Shown: in pieces, positions 6,560 through 12,025 of the stretch
How the letters are laid out: the number at the start of each line of letters is the position of its first letter
Position numbering within the stretch: the stretch's first letter is position 1
NCBI GenBank assembly: GCA_964459305.1
Contig: CAYWNA010000343.1
Coordinates: 1 to 12,025, forward strand
Length of the DNA: 12,025 bases
Direction of reading: 5' to 3'
Origin: CAYWNA01 sp964459305
GTDB taxonomy: Bacteria; Planctomycetota; Planctomycetia; Pirellulales; Pirellulaceae
Position numbers and translations under genes: made by a program
Notes under the pieces: model-generated
Database searches by the model: none
What the model saw: the letters and a program-made list of their open reading frames with translations, nothing else
Told to the model about the DNA's origin: nothing

Positions 6560-7276
6560 CTATCCAAATCGCCTGCCCGTGTAGGTGTCCAGCATAGACT
6601 CGAGTTTCCGTTTCGTCCTGTGTTTGCGGTATCGCACCTGCTCGGGGGTCAGGCCCAGGGCGGTTGCTGTTTCGGCTTCCGAACGGCCTTCCACGATGCG
6701 CATCTCCAGTACTCGATAGTTGACATCGGATACGTGGCGCCGGAGTTCTTCAATCGCCGTCATCACCATCGTCGCATCCCATTGCCACTCTGTCGCTTCA
6801 CCGGGTTCCGGTTCCGTGCTCGCCAGGTCCGCGACATTTTCGATGAATGTGTCCAGGTTGTGGATCGTACGTCGGGTGTTGCGGCGGATGACGTTTGTCG
6901 TCTTGCTGCGGACTACGGTGTAAAGCCACGAACGCAGGCCTGGTCGGTTGCGCGGATGTTCGAATTCCGCCAAGTTGCGGGCCACCGCGATCCACACCTC
7001 CTGTACGCAGTCATCGGCGTCGGCACCACGTATACCGTGCGATATGACATAGCGCCTGATCACCTCGCTGTAAATGCGGTAGAACTCCTGCCAAGCTTGA
7101 CTCAGCACGGAATCTGGTGCGCGATCCTCGATCAAAGCCTGCAAATACGCCTGTGTTTGTTCCAGCAGACTGAGTCGAGTTGCTTCGGCATCAGCGCTAC
7201 GGTTGGACTTGCCATCCAACTTGGACTCGCCTTGGACAGCCAATTTCTTGCGAGATATTGTGCGCTGAGGGATCAT
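6560..7276 (-). CDS. ECF-type RNA polymerase sigma factor
   Basis: A 238-residue sigma-70 family protein with only regions 2 and 4, as in extracytoplasmic-function sigma factors. Region 2 lies at about 60-135: DADDCVQEVWIAVARNL (86-102), GLRSWLYTVVRSK (113-125), then the basic RRNTRR. Region 4 is at about 172-230, with a helix-turn-helix around EGRSEAETATALGLTPEQVR (196-215). The acidic linker at 150-165 is typical. The ATG at 7276 is chosen. The frame stays open to a TTG at 7318 (252 residues), and the extra 14 residues match no domain I know. The poorly conserved basic N-terminus (about 55 residues) is longer than in minimal ECFs. No anti-sigma gene is visible in the window. The stop is 2 bp from the stop of the convergent reductase fusion, so read-through from either side would make antisense RNA. 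Confidence 0.88.
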   Translation of the reverse strand: MIPQRTISRKKLAVQGESKLDGKSNRSADAEATRLSLLEQTQAYLQALIEDRAPDSVLSQAWQEFYRIYSEVIRRYVISHGIRGADADDCVQEVWIAVARNLAEFEHPRNRPGLRSWLYTVVRSKTTNVIRRNTRRTIHNLDTFIENVADLASTEPEPGEATEWQWDATMVMTAIEELRRHVSDVNYRVLEMRIVEGRSEAETATALGLTPEQVRYRKHRTKRKLESMLDTYTGRRFG

Positions 7277-7412
7277 TGCTGGTCGCTGCCAGACTTCACG
7301 GACAGTTAAGTGCCACAAACCGCCATGCCCAGTCTCCTGCTCCCCGCACGTCTTGTCAACACCCGGGCCCGTCTTGCCTTAGTTGTTAGCATTTACCACT
7401 TTTTGGAGGATT

Positions 7413-7510
7413 TTCGCGCAATGGCGGACGCCGTTTGAGCGTTTCACCTAATTCTGGACCTTTTTTCACCCAATTCGCGCAATGTCTCGCATGTTTGCGC
7501 GTTTCACTTA
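7413..7510 (-). promoter_or_regulatory. Imperfect 60-bp-period direct repeats upstream of the sigma gene
   Basis: Unit 1 (7413-7450) and unit 2 (7474-7510) both start with TTCGCGCAATG. After 8-9 differing bases both continue GTTTG-N-GCGTTTCAC-N-TA. On the minus strand, which encodes the sigma factor, this reads GTGAAACGC followed about 18 bases on by CATTGCGCGAA, twice. A third GTGAAA lies between the units. The spacing is close to six helical turns. They could be operators or repeated promoter elements; no known motif was recognised. Confidence 0.4.
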
Positions 7511-7533
7511 TAGGAACAGAGACGAGGCACTTT

Positions 7534-7641
7534 AGGCGAGCGGCAGGATGAAATCTCCGGTAGCCACACTCGCCAGAATGTGGGATGGCACCGCGTTCTG
7601 GCGAACGCAGCTACTGGTAAGTTCTATTCTGCCGCTCGCCT
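7534..7641. repeat. GTAG-type REP hairpin pair, copy B, nested in a 13-bp inverted repeat
   Basis: The core 7560-7614 has a GTAG foot (7560-7563) and a hairpin at 7564-7583 with GCCA loop and one stem mismatch. After 7 bases comes the inverse hairpin 7591-7610 with a fully paired 8-bp stem (one wobble) and GCCA loop, ending in CTAC (7611-7614). Outer arms AGGCGAGCGGCAG (7534-7546) and CTGCCGCTCGCCT (7629-7641) are perfect complements. The element lies 24 bases beyond the stop of the propeller gene and might also serve as its transcript end. Confidence 0.7.
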
Positions 7642-7664
7642 TGCTGTTGGAGGTTACCGAAAGA

Positions 7665-10202
7665 TCACTTTGCCTGCTGCCGTTCTTGGAAGGCATAGAG
7701 GTTTCCGTCGTCGCAGCCAACGACCAACAGCCCGTCGGCCGCCGCTGGCGGCGAATGGCTTGGACCACCAAGTTCGTAGTTCCAGAGTTGCGTACCATCG
7801 AGCTTGGTCACGATTACTTTGCCCTGCAAGGTGGCGAAGCAGAGCCGATCGCCAAGGGCCAACGGCGCGGCCATCGAGGTAAGCTCCGGGGCTTCGTCGA
7901 GCGGCTGTGGCTTCAGAATCGAAACGCCTTCGAGCGTGGGGAGCATTGACTTGGGCGGAGGTCCTCCCTTGTCACTTAGGGAAATGGATGTGGCTCCTCT
8001 CGTTCCGTATTGGCCGAGGACGCCCGACTGAAACAGCCGGTCCCCGACGAACGCCATTCCGCCATAACCGTACGACGCGTCGGCGATACGCAACCACGTG
8101 CCCTTGGTCGGATCGAGTTCGACAACATAGTAGGCACTGCGGACCCAGAGCCGATCGCGGTAGAAGGAAACCGCTTCGATCGAGACAGGGATGAACGATT
8201 GCCAAATGGGTTTGCCGGAATTCAGATCAAGGCACCAAACCCAATCGGCCCACCCAGCCGCAATGACGCGATCGCCGTGAATGACCGGGGGAGCATGGGT
8301 GCAGAAGCCGCTGGTGCGGAAGGTCCAAAGTTTTCGGCCGGTTTGGCGGTCCAGTGCGTAAAAATTGTGATCGTTGGCACCGAAGACAATCACGCCACCC
8401 ACGACCGCGGGAGATGCCTGAATCGGTCCACCTGTTTCGAACTGCCAAACAGGCTTCCCTGTTTTCGCGTCCAGCGCATACAGAATACCGTTGTCGGATC
8501 CGAAATACACAACGCCACACGCCACGGCGGGCGAACACCGAACAGGCTGACCGGTGGCGAATTCCCAGACTTTCTGACCTCGCCTGGCGTCCACGGCCAC
8601 GATTTCGCCCGATTCCGAGTTCGCATAGACAACGCCATCAACAATTGCCGCAGAAGTAAGCACGCGGCCCTGCATGTCAATCTTCCAGGCGAGCTCCAGC
8701 GGCGGCTCCAGGGTCATACGACCGTCATTGATTCGGTCCAGCCCTCCTCCTTGCATGGGCCAGTCGGAGCCTGGTTTCGTTTCTGGATCGCGCGGAGTGA
8801 GGAGCTTTGCGACGTCGGCTTCCGGCGCCGGCGGCGATTGGACTCTTGCTTCCGGCGTCGTTGGTTCGCCATTTTTCGCGGGAGCGAGGCAGTACGCCCG
8901 TCCATCCCGACTGGCGAAATAGAGACGTCCGTAGGCGATCGCCGGGTCGCCACAGATGGTGTTCGTCGTCGGGAAACGCCAGACCGACTTGCCGGTCGTC
9001 AGGTCAATGGCGTTCATGGTTCCATACTTGCCCGTGTCGCTTGGAGTGTCCGCCAGGCGAAAGCCGCGTAGCGACTCAAGATCGCCTGACCGCTCCGGAA
9101 CCGAGGTGCCGATGTAGGCGTACTGGCCCGAGACCGCCGGCGTGCAGCATCCGGCACTGGTGAACTCGTTGTGAAAGATCCAAAGCGGTTCGCCGGTCGT
9201 TCGCGACATCGCGTGGAGCTTCGGCCCCCATGGTTGATAGAGCACTAGGTCTTTCGTTAACGTGACCGGAGGGTTGTAGTGGTTGGCCACGCGGGATTCG
9301 GCCCAAATCGTTTTCCCGGTACGGCAATCCAACAGGTAGAGCTTTTCGTCTGCGGAAGACCACATGGGACACGCCAACACCGATCCATCAGAAGTCATGG
9401 GGCTCCATGGATAGATGTTCTCGCGGTGCCAGAGAATCTCGCCATTCTTGGCGTCCAGTGCAGTAACGGCGCCGCGGAGCTTCTTTGCCCACTCCTTCGC
9501 ACCTGGGCTGCGGCGCACGTTTGCACGAGTCGCCACAAATACCCTGCCACCGGCAACCGTCGGCCCAATGGCATACTCGCCACCATCGCTGCCGAGCGCG
9601 GTTCGCCAAACGCGCCGGCCTGTCGCAGTGTCCAGCGCACAAATCGCCGGTTCGGGACCTCCTTCGCCACAGTAGACCATTCCATCCGCAATGGGCAGTC
9701 CGCCACGATTAACGTCCTTGCCCAGCGGGCTCAGGGGCTGTTCCCAGAGCACCGAACCTGTCTCGGCGTCCAGGGCCATCACTGCCGAAGACTTATGGCG
9801 TCGCCAGAGGAGCACGCGGCCGTTGTCGTAGGCGGGGACCGTCAAATGGCCTATGTACCCGACATATCCGATGGATGGATCGCGGTATTCCCAGCAAAAG
9901 TGGCCGGTGTGCGCATCAAGTGCCACAAGCGTATGACTGTTGGCAACGGTCACAAAGACCTTGCCCCCGGCCACAATGACCCCAACACCGGCATCTCCGG
10001 ACGCGTCTCCGTCCAAGCGGTACGACCATACGAGCTTCAGCGGAGGCTTGACCGAATCGTCGGGCGACAATCCAGTGAAACCGGAGTTGCCTTTCAGTTG
10101 CGACCATTCGTAGGGGCGCCCGTTTTCGGCCGCCTCTGCTGCGGTCAGCAAACCGGCACATACGAGTCCCCAGGCGACGAACGTTCTCGTTAGCAAGTGC
10201 AT
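7665..10202 (-). CDS. Secreted PQQ-like (YVTN/WD-type) double beta-propeller protein
   Basis: 845 residues. The signal peptide is MHLLTRTFVAWGLVCAGLLT..., with cleavage near AEA at 22-24, so it is exported. It is built from PQQ-like blade repeats of the form ALDxxTGxxxW at about 94-104, 143-153, 189-199, 248-258, 290-300, 330-341, 398-408, 536-546, 576-586, 616-626, 657-667 and 800-807. Two propellers are evident: each begins with a similar W-x-Q-x-x-G segment (YEWSQLKG at 31, SDWPMQGG at 479) followed by PPLxLxW. A Pro/Glu-rich linker (about 441-478) joins them. No quinoprotein dehydrogenase active-site segment or heme site is visible, so the fold rather than enzymatic PQQ use is the safe call. 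The ATG at 10202 is chosen over the upstream start at 10280 because AAGGAG lies 6 bases before it and the signal peptide begins there. The role is unknown; such proteins are abundant in planctomycetes. Confidence 0.87.
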   Translation of the reverse strand: MHLLTRTFVAWGLVCAGLLTAAEAAENGRPYEWSQLKGNSGFTGLSPDDSVKPPLKLVWSYRLDGDASGDAGVGVIVAGGKVFVTVANSHTLVALDAHTGHFCWEYRDPSIGYVGYIGHLTVPAYDNGRVLLWRRHKSSAVMALDAETGSVLWEQPLSPLGKDVNRGGLPIADGMVYCGEGGPEPAICALDTATGRRVWRTALGSDGGEYAIGPTVAGGRVFVATRANVRRSPGAKEWAKKLRGAVTALDAKNGEILWHRENIYPWSPMTSDGSVLACPMWSSADEKLYLLDCRTGKTIWAESRVANHYNPPVTLTKDLVLYQPWGPKLHAMSRTTGEPLWIFHNEFTSAGCCTPAVSGQYAYIGTSVPERSGDLESLRGFRLADTPSDTGKYGTMNAIDLTTGKSVWRFPTTNTICGDPAIAYGRLYFASRDGRAYCLAPAKNGEPTTPEARVQSPPAPEADVAKLLTPRDPETKPGSDWPMQGGGLDRINDGRMTLEPPLELAWKIDMQGRVLTSAAIVDGVVYANSESGEIVAVDARRGQKVWEFATGQPVRCSPAVACGVVYFGSDNGILYALDAKTGKPVWQFETGGPIQASPAVVGGVIVFGANDHNFYALDRQTGRKLWTFRTSGFCTHAPPVIHGDRVIAAGWADWVWCLDLNSGKPIWQSFIPVSIEAVSFYRDRLWVRSAYYVVELDPTKGTWLRIADASYGYGGMAFVGDRLFQSGVLGQYGTRGATSISLSDKGGPPPKSMLPTLEGVSILKPQPLDEAPELTSMAAPLALGDRLCFATLQGKVIVTKLDGTQLWNYELGGPSHSPPAAADGLLVVGCDDGNLYAFQERQQAK

Positions 10203-10213
10203 CGCTATCTCCT
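10203..10213 (-). promoter_or_regulatory. Strong Shine-Dalgarno deciding the start of the propeller gene
   Basis: On the minus strand AAAGGAG is followed by ATAGCG and then ATG at 10202. This is near-consensus spacing and argues against the in-frame upstream start at 10280. Confidence 0.7.
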
Positions 10214-10334
10214 TTACGACGATCCGCGAAACAGAAGCAACGGCTTCGGCAAGCCAATCGTTGTTGGTCTCACGATCCATTCTCTGATGGCTGCTGCCGC
10301 CTAGGGCGATCGGCAGATGAGAGTTTACCCTTGA

Positions 10335-10396
10335 AACCCGAAGCGTAAGCGAGGAATTCTGCGTTTTCCGCTTCGTCCTCGCTTACGCTTCGGGTT
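10335..10396. repeat. Perfect 21-bp inverted repeat at the 3' end of the symporter gene
   Basis: The left arm 10335-10355 (AACCCGAAGCGTAAGCGAGG...) is the exact reverse complement of 10376-10396, with a 20-base spacer. The right arm overlaps the symporter stop codon (10395-10397) by two bases, so the hairpin starts at the end of translation. ACCCGAAGCGTAAGCGAGG is a palindrome core I recall as dispersed in planctomycetes, from memory. A terminator role for the minus-strand symporter transcript is plausible but no T-tract follows. Confidence 0.8.
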
Positions 10397-11927
10397 ACTT
10401 CTTACCCGCCGCCCGTCTTAACGCTGCCAATTGAGCGGCCGAGGGCTGCGGGAGAAGACGTCCCACGATATACGATACCAGAAGGCTGACCAGGAACGAA
10501 GTCGGGATGATCCACATGAAAGACAGCCCTTGTTCCAGAGCGAAGATCTCCCGCGCGAACGAGACCAGCACGCTGGTGGCCACGCCCGCTGCGAATCCCA
10601 GCAGGGCCGCAGCCGATCCGACGCGGCGAAAAACGAGCCCGGCCATAAACAGGGCCCCCAACGGCGCCACGAACAAATGATTGACCCGTTCCACCATCTC
10701 CACCAAGTTCCAGCCGAGGGCTCTCATCGCTGTATCCACGCCCAATGCTGCGCCCAGCCCAGCGAGTCCCGCCCCCAATGCCGTAATCATGGCCACGTTC
10801 AGCTTGTTGCGGTCGGAGATGGCCAGTCGCAGACGATCCACCATATCGCTTGTCACCACTGAGGAGATCGAGTTGATACCCGAGCTGAGACTGGACATGG
10901 CCGCCGCCAGGATCGCCGCCAGAAGAAGTCCGGAGAGGCCCGCGGGTAGCTCCCTGGCGATGAATTGGGGCAGTTGGTCGTCGGCTTCGGGGGCGATCTG
11001 CGTCTGGAATGCCTGGACATCAAGATTCGACTGCTGGAAGTAGAAGCCAAACAACGCCAGCCCGACCAGCATCAGTAACAGCATCAGTACGGTGGTGAAC
11101 GCCGCGGAAACCCAGAAGCTGCGCCGGGCTGCATGCACCGACGAGGTGCTCAGATACCGCTGGACCGCCACCTGGTCTGCGCTGTTGGTCGCGATGTGCC
11201 AGAAAAAGGACTCGACGATGATCCCCATCATGGAGATCCGCACAAAGGGATCGAAGCTGACGATGGGGACTTGGTCGCGGCCCGCTTGCGAAAAAGTGCC
11301 CCACCAGGCCACCGGCCCGGTCCCCGTCTGCGCTGCAACAAAGACAGGGATGAACAAGGCTCCGCCGATCAGCAGGCAGCCCTGTACGAAGTCGGACCAG
11401 AGCACGGCCTGCATGCCGCCAGCGGTCGTGTAGAAGGTGGTAACCAGCCCGATCACCAGGATCACGCTCGTCGTGTCCCAGCCGGTCATCTTGGCCACGG
11501 CGAACGAGGCGGTATAGATAATCAATCCCACCCAGGTCAGGCGCATAATGATGAAGACCACGGCCCCAAGCAGTCGCGCAGCGAGATTGAATCGCTTTTC
11601 GAAGTACTCGTAGACGCTGGTCACCGGCAGCCGCATCAGGGCCGGAATGATCAGCCAGCTGACCACGGGGATGGCCAGCACATAAGCGAAAATCGCGGCG
11701 AAGTATCCCACGCCGTACCGGATCATCTCACCAGGCAAGGAAAGATAAGAGAGCGTGGAGACCAGCGTCGCCATGACGCTCACCCCCGCCAGAAGCCAGG
11801 GCATCCGGCGGTTGCCCAGGAAGTACGATACCTGCGAGGTCTGTTTCCTGGAGAAATACACCCCCAGGAGCGCGAGGCCCGTGAGGTAAGCCACGATCAC
11901 AACGAAGTCCAAAGTGCCCAGATGCAT
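10395..11927 (-). CDS. Sodium:solute symporter (SSS family)
   Basis: A 510-residue inner-membrane transporter with about 13 hydrophobic helices, a usual length for the SSS family of Na+-coupled symporters. Family marks include the TM1 region (7-25), SYFLGNRRMPW (34-44), TLVSTLSYLSLPGE (54-67), the loop NSADQVAVQRYLS (248-260), and AAAMSSLSSGINSISS (341-356), which matches the helix that supplies Na+-site serines. The tail after residue 492 is cytoplasmic and basic. The substrate cannot be read from sequence; relatives carry sugars, sialic acid, proline, pantothenate and other solutes. The frame is open upstream to a TTG at 11969, but the ATG at 11927 fits the family start and forms a TAATG overlap with the stop of the gene upstream, suggesting coupled translation and an operon. 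Confidence 0.92.
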   Translation of the reverse strand: MHLGTLDFVVIVAYLTGLALLGVYFSRKQTSQVSYFLGNRRMPWLLAGVSVMATLVSTLSYLSLPGEMIRYGVGYFAAIFAYVLAIPVVSWLIIPALMRLPVTSVYEYFEKRFNLAARLLGAVVFIIMRLTWVGLIIYTASFAVAKMTGWDTTSVILVIGLVTTFYTTAGGMQAVLWSDFVQGCLLIGGALFIPVFVAAQTGTGPVAWWGTFSQAGRDQVPIVSFDPFVRISMMGIIVESFFWHIATNSADQVAVQRYLSTSSVHAARRSFWVSAAFTTVLMLLLMLVGLALFGFYFQQSNLDVQAFQTQIAPEADDQLPQFIARELPAGLSGLLLAAILAAAMSSLSSGINSISSVVTSDMVDRLRLAISDRNKLNVAMITALGAGLAGLGAALGVDTAMRALGWNLVEMVERVNHLFVAPLGALFMAGLVFRRVGSAAALLGFAAGVATSVLVSFAREIFALEQGLSFMWIIPTSFLVSLLVSYIVGRLLPQPSAAQLAALRRAAGKK

Positions 11928-12025
11928 TAGTCGACTCGAAGCTTGAACCAGCGGATAATGCTCACGCAATCCTCATAGCACCAGAAAGCCACATACACGG
12001 CGCCGTCCGGGTGCCAAGTGATCGC
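11927..12025 (-). CDS. 3' end of a minus-strand gene cut by the window edge
   Basis: Reading the minus strand in from the right edge gives 32 codons without a stop (AITWHPDGAVYVAFWCYED... ending IIRWFKLRVD), then TAA at 11929-11927. The A of TAA is also the first base of the symporter ATG. The alternating hydrophobic and polar pattern with W, Y and F looks like the last strands of a beta-rich protein, perhaps a sialidase/BNR-like propeller. That guess rests on a short fragment. The frame and the TAATG junction are the main evidence that this is a real gene. Confidence 0.55.
   Translation of the reverse strand, partial: AITWHPDGAVYVAFWCYEDCVSIIRWFKLRVD

Larger units (their letters stand above)
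7277..7664. other. Gap between the propeller gene and the sigma factor gene
   Basis: A 388-base stretch without a supported gene. It contains an imperfect direct repeat with a period of about 60 bases (7413-7510) and the second GTAG hairpin pair (7560-7614), which is framed by a 13-bp inverted repeat. It also has two CGTCTTG copies exactly 21 bases apart (7349-7355 and 7370-7376). A TTGACA lies on the minus strand (7359-7354) without a good -10 at the right spacing. The part near 7277-7520 is the likely control region of the minus-strand sigma gene. Confidence 0.5.

Noticed and set aside
6101..7309. 402-codon plus-strand frame covering the end of the fusion gene and the sigma gene
   Set aside because: It overlaps both real genes in other frames; the sequence is Arg/His/Pro-rich and without domains.
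8010..9071. 353-codon plus-strand open frame opposite the propeller gene
   Set aside because: It is antisense to clear PQQ-like blade repeats on the minus strand, with no recognisable motif of its own.
7665..10202. PQQ-dependent alcohol or glucose dehydrogenase
   Set aside because: Blade motifs are present, but there is no dehydrogenase active-site region, vicinal-cysteine motif in context, or fused heme domain, and the halves form two propellers.
10203..10280. Upstream start for the propeller protein
   Set aside because: It would bury the signal peptide behind 26 residues, while a near-consensus Shine-Dalgarno supports the ATG at 10202.
1..12025. CRISPR array, tRNA, rRNA or prophage genes
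   Set aside because: No regularly spaced identical repeats, no cloverleaf with conserved arms, no rRNA-like stretch and no phage or integrase genes were seen.

Overview
The window looks like a chromosomal piece from a planctomycete, probably of the Pirellulales/Pirellula type. This is inferred from four things. The GC content is moderately high. There is a secreted PQQ-like beta-propeller protein and an ECF-type sigma factor of the kind common in that phylum. Most telling, nearly every gene gap carries a palindromic repeat of a style I associate from memory with planctomycete genomes. No database search was possible, so the taxonomy is an inference.

Layout, left to right. Positions 1-212: leader with a palindromic repeat. 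213-1718 (+): secreted octaheme cytochrome c of the hydroxylamine oxidoreductase (HAO) family with eight CXXCH sites. 1719-2021: gap with a pair of inverted GTAG-type REP hairpins and a structured leader for the next gene. 2022-2945 (+): cysteine synthase CysK. 2946-3104: perfect 28-bp inverted repeat. 3105-6557 (+): one 1150-residue polypeptide that joins a siroheme/[4Fe-4S] sulfite or nitrite reductase to a GltD/DsrL-like flavoprotein and a C-terminal ferredoxin domain. 6560-7276 (-): ECF-type sigma factor, convergent with the fusion gene and separated by 2 bp. 7277-7664: gap with a 60-bp-period direct repeat next to the sigma gene and a second GTAG hairpin pair. 7665-10202 (-): secreted double beta-propeller protein. 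10203-10394: gap with a 21-bp perfect inverted repeat. 10395-11927 (-): sodium:solute symporter. Its start overlaps the stop of a further minus-strand gene that runs off the right edge (TAATG junction).

How the genes could work together. CysK plus the siroheme reductase fusion make a plausible route from sulfite to sulfide to cysteine. The fusion appears to carry its own NAD(P)H-to-siroheme electron path, so it may not need a separate reductase or ferredoxin. The HAO-family protein is periplasmic and handles nitrogen oxides in its known relatives. No obvious redox partner for it is present in this window, so a functional link to its neighbours is only positional. The symporter and the truncated gene upstream of it look translationally coupled and form a separate unit on the opposite strand, perhaps with the propeller protein downstream.

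The strongest unusual signals are: (1) the three-module reductase fusion; (2) a near-perfect palindromic repeat lying in frame inside that gene, exactly at the junction of the reductase and flavoprotein modules; and (3) two copies of an inverted REP pair whose four hairpins share the GTAG foot, the loop and the loop-closing pairs but differ in stem sequence while mostly keeping the pairing.
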